Source: Petaurus breviceps papuanus (Eukaryota > Chordata > Mammalia > Diprotodontia > Petauridae). Taken from it: a stretch of DNA of 64,000 bases. This document shows positions 1-64,000 of this stretch, one piece after another. The stretch lies in NCBI GenBank assembly GCA_028583685.1, contig JAMXIF010001194.1, positions 20,483,934 through 20,547,933 of the forward strand, given 5' to 3'. The stretch's first letter is position 1. The number at the start of each line of letters is the position of its first letter. A program made the position numbers and the translations under genes. The notes under the pieces are model-generated. The model made no database searches. It was not told the DNA's origin and worked only from the letters and a program-made list of their open reading frames with translations.

Positions 1-214
1 AGGCTGGCAGTTGGGCTCTATCTCCAACCTGGGGCAGAACAGGAAAAAAGACTGCAGTACGGTGGGTATGAGTGAGATGCCAAGTGGAGGGGGATTTCTG
101 CCATGAGGAGAGGTGATGGAGGGAGCCTCAGAGCTTCCTTCTCTGAGGACTGCCTGCCAAGAGGCAGTGTGATGGATGAGGTAGTCCTCCTCCTCTCTGC
201 CTTGCAGAATTCTT

Positions 215-490
215 TAGCTTAAAAGCCCACCTCAAGCTCCTCTCTCTTCTGGGAAGCTTTCCCTGATTTCCTCCCCATCCCCACTAACCAAGCTAAAAAT
301 GTTATCCCCTATTCAAATTCTCCACAGCATTTTGTCAGATCTGTCTTGGCCCCATCACATCCTCTCTTATCTGTACACACGTCATGTTCTTTCTAGAAGA
401 ATAAAGACTCATTAAGGACAGACTGTCAGTTTTTAGGTCTATATTTCCAGGGCCTCATGGTGAATTAACCTCCCTTGGTTGATTGTTTTG
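215..490 (+). repeat. L2 3' end
   Basis: The pyrimidine-rich block (caagctcctctctcttctgg, ttccctgatttcc) followed by the rest of a 3' tail resembles the mammalian L2 3' end. It fills most of intron 62 inside the window. Confidence 0.6.
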
Positions 491-609
491 AGTCTAATAG
501 AAGTGTTTGCTCATTTGTACATCACTGGTCATAGAATAGGATTTTTGTTCTTTCCCCTCCTCCTCCTCCTCTCCCTTCCTCATCTCATGAGGTCCTTTCC
601 CGGGCTTAC

Positions 610-55464
<54,855 letters not shown>

Positions 55465-55639
55465 CTGCAAAAGAAGAAATGCAGGTGAGGAAAAATGATA
55501 AAGGGAGTGAAGTATCTTCTCTAGGAAGACTACCTGGGCTGATGCTTGCCTGGCTACAGTGTTTCCCTAAACCCATCCCCCTCCTCCCTGAAAGGTTGAC
55601 AAGGCTTGCAGGAGTCCTTAACAAGGCTGTGTATGTAAC

Positions 55640-55830
55640 TTAAGGGGCAGAAGCAGAAGATGGACAGATATATTTGGAGTGAGGAAGACCTAGGTTCAAA
55701 TTCTGCTTCTGACACTATCTGTTTGACCATGGGTAGACCATTTACCTCTCTGAGCCTCTGTAAAATGAGGTGGTTCACTGGATGGCTGCTAAGGTCTCCT
55801 CAAACTCTAAAACTATGATTCCATATGACG
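55640..55830 (+). repeat. MIR
   Basis: It contains gaagacctaggttcaaattc, tacctctctgagcctctgta and aaatgaggtggttcactgga, in intron 1. Confidence 0.75.
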
Positions 55831-56059
55831 ACTCTCATTAACTCTCTGGACTGTCAGTGTCTCCTGAAAGACTTACATCTCTCTTCTGGGCTTTGCCATT
55901 CTATCTATCAGGCACTCCAGTCCAAGGCCTTGCTTATGGCATAGTGTAGCACTCATACTATTTAATAAGGCAGTCTCTTTTATACTTTAATGGGCCTGTA
56001 ATCTCATTCATGTGGATACCCCCTTTAACAGACAATTTTTCTGAAGAAGCACAGTAGAA

Positions 56060-56165
56060 ATAGGAACAGTTTTGGCTCTAGCACTAATTGTTGGGTGACC
56101 TTGGCAAGTCATTTCCTTTCTCAGGTCCTCCATTTCCCCATCTGTAAAATGAGGGCTAGATCAGT
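56060..56165 (+). repeat. MIR fragment
   Basis: It contains gttgggtgaccttggcaagt and ccccatctgtaaaatgaggg. The next element interrupts it. Confidence 0.7.
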
Positions 56166-56187
56166 GTTGTCAATCTCATAGAAATGG

Positions 56188-56218
<31 letters not shown>

Positions 56219-56420
56219 CGCGCGTGTGCATGCTAAACCATACCTAAGGATCTTTGTGGGTCAAATATAGACTTAGAAAACCTCACACACTTATATTTCT
56301 TTCTTTTTTTATCCATACACCAGCACATTAAGATCAGATAGGACTAAGTTTTAAATCAGGTTCTGTCTGCATTTGGCAGCTTGTGGGCTGCATGGGACAC
56401 TTCTGGGTGAGATGACCTTC
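56163..56420 (-). mobile_element. hAT-like element with an internal TG/CG run
   Basis: It begins gttgtcaatctcatagaaat and contains cctaaggatctttgtgggtc and gacttagaaaacctcacaca, the opposite orientation of the 22563 family. A Z-prone alternating run is embedded at 56188-56233. Confidence 0.5.
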
Positions 56421-56429
56421 GAAGCTCCT

Positions 56430-57780
56430 TTGCAGGATGACATTCTATGACACACATTCTGTTTATCTTTAATCCCTTAGCATCAGAGATGTACTGCACC
56501 AAACCACTGATACTCTTGGCCAGCTTCCCTTGTGAATAATTTACACAGGTGATATAGCTAAAGGGGAGGTTTCATCTTAATTTGTGACTGATGTTAGGGC
56601 TCAGTCTGTAGCTTAGACTGGAGGCTGATGTCACCAAGGCAGGAACAGATAACACTTGGGGATCATGGAAAGAAGGGAAAGGAAGGGATTTCTCAGTAGG
56701 CCCTGCCTAGTCCTAGTCTGGAAACAAGACTGAAAAGGGGTCCAAATTATTCACATGGAAATTTAGCCATTAGCTTTGGAAGATATCACCCAGTATCTTA
56801 CAAGCCTGGGGGGCCCTGGCTGGAATGCCTTTCCCCTCCCCCTTGAAGCAGTTAGCTTGTAGAGGACCTCCCCATTCATCATCCTGTCAAAAGGCCTGGT
56901 GTTAGGGAGAGATAGAGATGAGAAGAGGTTGGCTCCTTGCCCAGTCAGCATCCTCCTCTCCCCCCAAAAATTACCTCTCATGTTCACAGCTGTCAGGTTC
57001 CCCACCCCAGGGGGATGGGAATGTTCAGAATCCGGCTTCCTCTCTGGATAAAAGACCCAAGGGTGAGAGTACCCTCAGGTTCTTCCCTTTTAGGCGCATA
57101 CCTTTATTTGGTCCCCAAACGTCAGCAGGACGTAAATTGTTAGAGAATAAATTCTTCACCCAGTTCTGATTTCCCTAGACGTTTTGGCCAGGGAAGTCCC
57201 TTCCAGCCCTAAACCTATAATATCATGATTATTATCTTCCTTCTTCTACCCAAGTAATGTTTGTGATAATATTTTTGCCCCAAAGAGAAAGCTATATTTC
57301 TCCAGTGGAGTACCATGCTACTCTAGCCAAAGCTTCCAGGATCTATTAGATGAAGTACATCTGACAATGAGACTGTTCTTGAGCATCTAGGTTCATGGAT
57401 TCCCCCACCCCCACACTTAGGATGAAGAGCTGGGTGGGACAGAGACCCAGAGGCTGTGCTGGGGGATGGAGCCCTTCTCTAACCCCAGTACCCCCAGGAC
57501 AACCCCCTCCAAGGCCCTGAAACATCTGACAGGTGTGGATTTTGGCCCAAACTGGGTCTCCTTCCAATCAAAGGATAGGTTTAGGGAAGCTGAGTAATTC
57601 TTCTCTGCCAACAGGAGGCAGTTTTCTCATTCTGAGCCCATTTCTTCCCAGAAAATAGCCTCCTGGGTCTCCCTTCTCAGGAAAGCATCACTGGGCTGAA
57701 GGAGTAAGGGGATCAAAAGAGGTTTATCTTGCTATATTCTACTCCCTGTCACCCCAGTACACTTCTATACCAAGAGGAAG
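56430..57780. other. Intron 1 stretch, nothing recognised
   Basis: No exon 1 signature, CpG cluster or clear repeat was found. Short coding-like frames on both strands match no family I know. Confidence 0.5.
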
Positions 57781-57945
57781 TCAGTGGTGACGAGATAGAA
57801 ACACGGGAATTAGTCCCAGGACTTGGGTTCCAATTCTCCCTCTGCCTTGTGTGACATGTGTGACTTGTGCTAAGCCTCAAGCTTCTCATCTCCCAGAGAA
57901 GGGATCTGGATGGGATGATTTCTAAGGCACTTCGGATGTTCTAAA
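57780..57945 (+). repeat. MIR fragment
   Basis: It contains cacgggaattagtcccagga, cttgggttccaattctccct and gatctggatgggatgatttc. Confidence 0.6.
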
Positions 57946-58855
57946 ACATCCTGAAACCCCATTCCAGGATCTTGCGCTCTCTGTCTCCCTCCCCCTCTGC
58001 TTGCTTCTCTACCTGTCAGCCTTGTCCCCTTATAGTTAGAGGGCTTTCAGAGCATAGAACGGTCAAGGCTTTGTGGCCAGAGAGACCTCAGAGCAGGGAA
58101 AGCAGTTCTGGTGGTGACTAGAAGGAGGATGCAAGGTGACATCCCCTATGGGGTACAGGATGAAGGGGCAGCTCTTTTCTTGGGTCCTTCCCATCCCTTT
58201 AGAAGTACAGCTTTCACACACCCTCACCACATTCCCCATTCCTGCGGCTCTCTAGAGCTCAGGGTAGGGGTGGGGAATGAGGGGGCTCCTACTACATTCC
58301 TCCCCCAGGAAAGCTAAGCAAAGCTACATTCCTGAGAAGGTAAGCTCCCTCTTATCTCCCTCCTGTTGCCCCCTGGGTCAAATTATGGAGGAATCCAGCT
58401 TCTCTGGAGGTTCCCAGCCCCACCTCAACTTCCTTCATTCCTGGAGGGACCTCAGGGCTGGGGTTGCTTTGGGGTGAAAATGGAAGGAGGTCACTCCTTG
58501 GAAAACCCTGGAACCAAATCCCTTTATCCTAAATCCCTAGGGTTGGCTTGGTGTTTGCTGTGAATTTGACTGGGGAACTAATCAGAGATTTTTTTTTCTA
58601 GTCTGAGACAGAGATATCCCCCACTCCTACCTCCCACAGTCACAACTCTCTTTTCACATACTCCTCCCCACATATGGGCAGAGGGGCCAGAGCCTCATAT
58701 CTGGGAATAACTGAAGCCTCGAATGGGCAATGACTTCTCTTTTGCATGATGCCCTGTGAAGTAAAATGTAAAAAGGACAACTTCTCAGTCCTATTTTCCC
58801 AACCTCCTCCATAAAACTTACCCCAATTATTTGGGGGTGGTAGGTGGGTAGTGGG
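57945..58855. other. Intron 1 stretch, nothing recognised
   Basis: No exon or named repeat. GC is moderate, and no promoter-like CpG cluster is visible. Confidence 0.5.
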
Positions 58856-59035
58856 CAGTGTTGAACTGAGACTCAGGAAGACCTGAGTTCAAATCCTGCC
58901 TCAGATATTTACCCTATGATCCTGGGCAAGTCACTTGGCCTCTTAACCTCCTCATCTGTAAAATGTAGGGGTTGGACTGGATGGTCCCTAAGGTCTCTTA
59001 CAGCTCTAAATCTGTGACCTTATTATCCTATTCCA
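58855..59035 (+). repeat. MIR-type SINE
   Basis: It contains gactcaggaagacctgagtt, gatcctgggcaagtcacttg, cctcatctgtaaaatgtagg and ttggactggatggtccctaa. Confidence 0.8.
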
Positions 59036-59509
59036 GCCCACAGTGATCTCACCCCTATTATGCATACCAGAGCACCTGGCATGTGGCTGAGTTCATACTT
59101 GCCAAACTGTCTACACAGCCCTGCCAACAAAATTCCTTCTGGGAAGAATGGAGCAGGATACAGGATTCTTCCCAAGAGTGGAGTGGGCTCCTGATTCCTG
59201 AGTGGGGCAGGCTATGGAGAGGTGGCTGGCCTCCCTATCCCTCACATCTCCAAGGACCGGCATCACACATGCCTCCATGGGGAGGGCAGCCTGGGCCTCA
59301 GGTTGGGAATGGGACAGCAGCAGTGAGAAGGCTACCTGCCTCCTGATCCATTCGGTCCAGAGGAAATCGAGAGGAAGCCTAGTCTTCCAAAGCCAGGAGC
59401 CACAGAGATTCCCATAGGATCAGAGCCTTGGGCTATTTATCATAGCAACTATTTCCATGCTGCCCCAACACAGGTACATACCTTCATGTGTCCCGTACAT
59501 ATATGTGCG

Positions 59510-59705
59510 TGCATGTGCACATCATGCTAATTTGTCCTTTACACACAGTAAATGCTTAATGACTGTTTTTCCAATCATTCATTCACACATTCAAACACAC
59601 CTTGGCACAACAAGATCACGGGATTGAGAGCTGGGAAGGACCTTAGAGCACCTGGTCCAACTCCCTTGTTTTGCAGGTGAGAAAAGAGAGGTTAAATCCA
59701 TGTCC
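59510..59705. repeat. L2-like and MIR-like fragments
   Basis: There is an L2-like cacagtaaatgcttaatgac at 59545, and a reverse MIR-like gagagctgggaaggacctta at about 59625. Confidence 0.5.
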
Positions 59706-59914
59706 AGCTCAAAATTGACTCTCCTGCCCCCTCCCCGCCAGTCTTGGACTCTGGGTGCTTCTCTTCTACCTGATAATTACTCTGCCAAGTTAGGGGCTTT
59801 GAGCCTCCTCCATGAGCAGGACCATCTGCACTATAACTCTATAGAACTATATAAGAAGGAGCTCGATCCCAGAGAGCAGGATTGATAGAGACAGTTACGA
59901 GGAAAAGAAAGGCT

Positions 59915-60078
59915 ATTTTTTTTTTCTTTTTGGAGGGGGGAAGGCAGGGTAATTGGGGTTAAGTGACTTACCCAAGGTCACATAGCTAGTTTTGTGTTAA
60001 GTGTCTGAGGCCAGATTTGAACTCAGGTCCTCCAGACTCCAGGGCCAGTGCTGTATTCACTGTACTACCTCATTGCTT
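59915..60078 (-). repeat. Marsupial SINE
   Basis: A T-run is followed by agggtaattggggttaagtg, ggccagatttgaactcaggt and a worn head tgtactacctcattgctt. Confidence 0.85.
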
Positions 60079-60174
60079 AATATTTTTTTCAAAATTTCTT
60101 TTCCACATTGGGAAAGAAAACAAAAGCCCTTGTTATAAGCATTTATAGTTGAGCAAAACCAAATACCCGCATTT

Positions 60175-60430
60175 CTGCCCTGGATTTGTTGTGTGACCTT
60201 GGATAAATCATGTTCCTTCTGTGGATCTGTTTTCTCATCTGTAAGATGCAGGTGATGGAGTGGATGACTATAGGTTGTCATCAAATTTGCTGTTACTGCA
60301 TTTAGAACTAGAAGGACTTGGATCATAATGTGAACATGCCATTTTACAGATGGGGAAACAAGCCCAGAGAGTTGAAATGATTTGCTGAGTGCCACAGACC
60401 TAGTCTAATCAAAGCTCCAAATCAGACTGC
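60175..60430. repeat. MIR fragments
   Basis: A + fragment has gttgtgtgaccttggataaa and ttttctcatctgtaagatgc. Then a reverse fragment has attttacagatggggaaaca. Confidence 0.6.
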
Positions 60431-60744
60431 AAATCTAGCAGATTTCCACTAAAGTATTTCTGCGATTCTCACCAACTTCTGACATTTGTCCATGGTGGCA
60501 GACATTAGCTATCCCTTCATCAGGCTCCAGGTGAAAGAGTCAATCCCAAGGGTAGGCCATCCACCACCTTTCATTAAGGCAGTGTTGTCTCAGGTGAAAA
60601 CCCAAGAGCCTTAGGGTTTGGCAGACACCATTCTTAGTCAGCTCTAAGCAACCTGGCTCTAGCCAGCTTCTAACGTCTCTGAGTCTATAAACAGGGATTT
60701 CCAGGAGTTTATATAAAATCTTGTCCAAGACCTAAACCTAGAGC

Positions 60745-60910
60745 CATGAAACATGATTTGGAGTCAGAAGGCCTGGGTTTGAACTTCAACTCTGCCACTA
60801 GCTAGCTGTGTGAACAATGATGGGTCCATCTCCCTCCCTGGGCCTCAATTTCCCCATCTGTAAAATGAGGGAATAATAGTTAATATAGTTAATAATAGTT
60901 AATAGTCTGA
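60745..60910 (+). repeat. MIR
   Basis: It contains gatttggagtcagaaggcct, gggcctcaatttccccatct and gtaaaatgagggaataatag. Confidence 0.75.
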
Positions 60911-63235
60911 GACAGCCCTGAAGAGGGAAACGACCAGATCAGGAGAACCAGGTACCTACTCAGAAAAAAGACCATGCTTACCCAAAAGGACATGCCTTTT
61001 TCCACTCCACAGCCTGAAAGGGGCATTCATGGAACACTGATGGGAAAGGGCTGGGTGTCTTCTTGCTCCTAGGCCTGGAGGAGGAGTTGGGGTGGGGGAT
61101 GGACAGACTGTCTTCCCAGGCAGCCAGGAGCTTTCAGGGACAAAGTCAAAGCCAGGCAGAGCTGGTTAGGTCTGCGTGCAATCCAGAGCAGCTTTTCCCA
61201 ATAGGGCCTGGGCTGGGATGGGGATAGGGGAGGAGGGAAGGAGGAGAAGCTATTCACATGCCAGTCTGATCTGATCTGGTGTTTTTTTCCATTCCCCTTT
61301 GGCAGCTCCATCCCAGGCTGGCCCCCTTGGGAGGTGGGGGGTTGAATTTGGGCCGGCTGACTAGGGGTCCTGGGGTGAAGCGTGGGGGACTGAAAACTCT
61401 GTGGGGAAAAGGCCTAGTACAATCCAAATGCACATGTTTTCTAACTACTGCATCCAACTTGCAGAACACACACCATGGAAAGGTCACCAGAGACTGGCAC
61501 AAACTCAGCTGAGGGAGGGGAAGCTCCCTGGGGAAGCAATGGAGATGGGCACTGATGAAACCCTCCTGCTGTCTCCCAGGAGACTAGAGACAGAGCAGGA
61601 ATGACTATCAGTGTGTATTTGTCTGGGGACTGAAAAGACAAAACTAGCACAAGTCCTACCTAAGGTATTCCTGAAGCCCCTCCCATAGGCCCCACTGACA
61701 TACCCCTCTGCCACCCCCCTATATCCTCAGTCCTTAGCTTCCTGGGGTGAGTGGGTAAGGGGTGCCAGGAAGATTCAACTGCTTCCAGATGGGACATTTA
61801 GGGCTCAGAATAAATCCCTTCCTATCCTCAGAAAGACAGCCACCAAAACTGTGGGAGCCTCCCCCAGGCCCATGTTGGTTCTATGGTCGTGGCAATGCTA
61901 GCCACACCCACTGAAAGGCCCTGGCTTGCCTCTCTAGCTACATATTTCCCAGCTTAGAGCATTTACACAAACACTGACTCCAAGAGATACAGATTAGGCA
62001 GGATACCCGGAGAATAGAACCTCTCCCCCCTCACCCCTTCAGGAAGCAGGAAAGTAAGGATGAGAGAGAAGAAGGGTTTGTTCACTGGGATGGGTTATTC
62101 TCCTCTAAATAACATGTACCAAACTGCCCGACTTGGGTCAGAAAATGGGTGCAGAGGAGGGTAATTCTTGTATCCCTGGTGTTCCACCTCCCTTAACCAT
62201 TATATGGTTAAACAGGAGTGGGTTAGGGGAAGGAGGGCATTTTATAATACTTTTAATGAGGAAATTTAGAGAGGCAGCAATAATAAGAAATAAATTGCCC
62301 TATCCTAGGACCTTTTGCATAGGAAATGTCTCTATTCTCTGGGACTTTTTCATTCCCTGCATCCTCAGCCTTAAATTTTCTCCCCCATATGAACATTTAA
62401 CCTATGATTGTGGCTATACCAGGTACACCCTAAGAGAAGCCCATACCAAGTTCATCAGTAGTTCTTCCCCAAGGGCAAGGTTTCTCTGCTTTAGGGACAT
62501 GGGTATGGAAGGAGACCAGATTAGTGAATAGGACAGTAGGTAGTACTGAGGCTGTCCCCTGCCCAAATTCTAAGCTAAAGGGCTTAGAACTATTGCTTCC
62601 ACTCACAGCCCCTCCCCTCCTCCCCCTTCAGCCCTGACCTTTTTCCAATGCTGCATATTTATAAAGAGCAAGGGGAAAAAATGGAAAAAAAATCAAAACA
62701 AAAACCCAGCCCAAGTTATTTTTAAAATATATCTATTTTTGGGGCCAGTACATTTCCAGGAGGCCTAAGTTTTGGACAGCCAGAGGGGCCTCATCAACCC
62801 AGTTCCTCCGCCTTCCCAACTCTGTTTTGCCCCAAGCCACAAGGGCAAGTGAGTATGGAGTGGGGAGATGGGGATGAAGGGTGAAGAACTCTCCCACCTG
62901 AGGGGAGCAACAGTATCCTAAAACCCCAGGCTTTTGACTTTGTAGTTTGCCCAGCTGGGGAAACATGAGAGTGATCCCTAGCTTAGCTTCAGACCTGGAG
63001 GACAGATAGAGAGACTAGAATGGATAATCTAATAATCATCATGAAAGAGGAGTTAGTAATAATGAAAAAAAAAGTGGGGATGCCCAGGAAAATTCTAGGG
63101 ACTTGGGGCTAAGACCTCAAATCCTAAGACTTGAGGTTAAGCAGGAAATCCTAGTCCCATGTCCTTTCTTGAAGGGACTGAGTCACTCTTTTCTCACCTC
63201 AAGGGGCAGAACTTCTTTTAAAGCAGACCATGCCT
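60910..63235. other. Intron 1 stretch, no gene seen
   Basis: No exon or named repeat is recognised in over 2 kb. An AT-rich block at 62700-62750 with ctatttttgg could bind a MADS-box factor such as MEF2, but that is only a motif match. Confidence 0.45.
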
Positions 63236-63239
63236 CAAT

Positions 63240-63480
63240 ATAATCTAGAATCTTGGAATTGGAAGGGATTTCAAAAGTACTCTTCATATGAACAAAAATC
63301 CTCACATATCCAACAAGTGGTCTTTTAGTCTTTGCTCGAAGACCTTCGATGTTGAGAAACCCAAGACCTACTGAGGCACCATGTTCCAATTTGTGTAACT
63401 CTAATTGTTAGAAAGTTTTAAATTTACAGTGAGCCAAGTATGACTCTCTACAAAATGTATGTCTAGGATCAACCAGAGTA
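63240..63480 (-). repeat. CR1/L3-type LINE fragment
   Basis: It contains aatcttggaattggaaggga, caacaagtggtcttttagtc, acctactgaggcaccatgtt and aattgttagaaagttttaaa, the same element as 16880-17330. Confidence 0.65.
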
Positions 63481-63499
63481 AGTTGTTGGAGGAGAAAGA

Positions 63500-63690
63500 A
63501 TTGAGGTGAAAGAGAATTTCAGCAGCAGGAAGGGGGAGACTCAAGCAGATGAACCTAGGAAGGAGAAAGAAGGAAGAAAAGGACTCAGGCTAGAGGAAAA
63601 CGATGAGAAAGATAAGGATGGGAAGGAGGATGAGGAAGATGAGGATAAGGATGAAGAAGAAGAAAAGGATTTGAGGAATATATTATAGGG
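63500..63690. repeat. Purine-rich low-complexity tract
   Basis: Almost continuous A/G on + with gatgaggaagatgagg-like reiterations. One frame would give an acidic peptide, but this is a property of the composition. Confidence 0.85.
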
Positions 63691-63764
63691 GTGACTTCTA
63701 GTTCAGGTACAGATTAGACTAGAACCTCTCAGTTCTCTTTCACCTTGCTAATCCTGTGAATCAC

Positions 63765-64000
63765 TCCAAATCCCAACTCTGGGCATTTTCAATGGTTCTT
63801 TACCACACCGGGAACTCTCTCCTTCCTCATCTCCATTTCCCAGTCTTTCAGGTTTCCTTCAAATCACATCTCAAGTCCCATCTTCTCAAAGGGCTTTCTA
63901 GGTCCTTTTTGATCTTGGCGCCTTAGTGTACGTAGGGGTTTGCGTGCTGCCTTTCCCATCAGACTCGGGCCTCTTTGAGAGCTGAGCCCATCCTTTACTT
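63765..64000 (+). repeat. L2 3' region, cut by the window end
   Basis: It contains atcacatctcaagtcccatc, ttctcaaagggctttctagg and ggcctctttgagagctgagc, L2-like order. Confidence 0.5.

Noticed and set aside
1-28. Strong acceptor-like sequence on the minus strand (T-rich tract then gccccag) that could start exon 63
   Set aside because: The following codons in any frame do not resemble the next LG1 residues expected after VGGYPSNFT.
63506-63688. Acidic open frame rich in Glu, Asp and Lys
   Set aside because: It comes from a purine-rich low-complexity tract with no start context or neighbours to support a gene.
55465-64000. A second gene upstream of LAMA5
   Set aside because: No frame has recognisable domains or splice structure, and repeats and intron-like sequence explain what can be read.

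Overview
The window is a piece of a marsupial genome carrying most of one large gene on the minus strand: LAMA5, laminin subunit alpha-5. The organism call rests on many copies of marsupial-type tRNA-derived SINEs (heads resembling ggggcagctaggtggc, tails in A-runs), marsupial-style L1 3' ends and SINEs with RTE-like tails, alongside old MIR, L2 and CR1/L3 elements. The gene call rests on close residue-by-residue agreement of the conceptual protein with mammalian LAMA5 as I remember it. No database was searched.

I resolved 61 consecutive coding exons, numbered 2 to 62 on the assumption that one coding exon lies upstream. They run from 55464 down to 610. Their lengths sum to 8202 nt, or 2734 codons, with no frame break. 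Order along the protein: the laminin N-terminal (LN) domain in exons 2-5; the LEa EGF-like rod in exons 5-20; the cysteine-poor L4b/IVb region in exons 21-33; LEb in exons 33-36; the L4a/IVa domain in exons 36-40; LEc in exons 40-47; the coiled coil in exons 48-59; and laminin G-like domain LG1 in exons 60-62. The signal peptide exon lies beyond 64000 and LG2-LG5 lie below position 1, so the gene is partial at both ends only because of the window.

Of 61 donor sites, 60 begin with GT. The exception is exon 49, where the reading frame and the downstream acceptor force a donor reading AAG|GAAAGT, one base from a perfect AAG|GTAAGT. This is the most interesting gene-level signal.

Everything else is intronic. 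The largest gene-free stretches are intron 1 (55465 to the window end), intron 5 (43675-51332), intron 17 (33283-36239), intron 25 (26374-29271) and intron 2 (53151-55346). They are filled with SINE, MIR, L2, CR1/L3, L1-like and apparent hAT-type fragments, microsatellites and two degenerate tandem arrays. A dimeric SINE in intron 25 is flanked by a single target-site duplication. I see no second gene, no RNA gene other than tRNA-derived SINEs, no recognisable retrovirus, and no CpG island or promoter.
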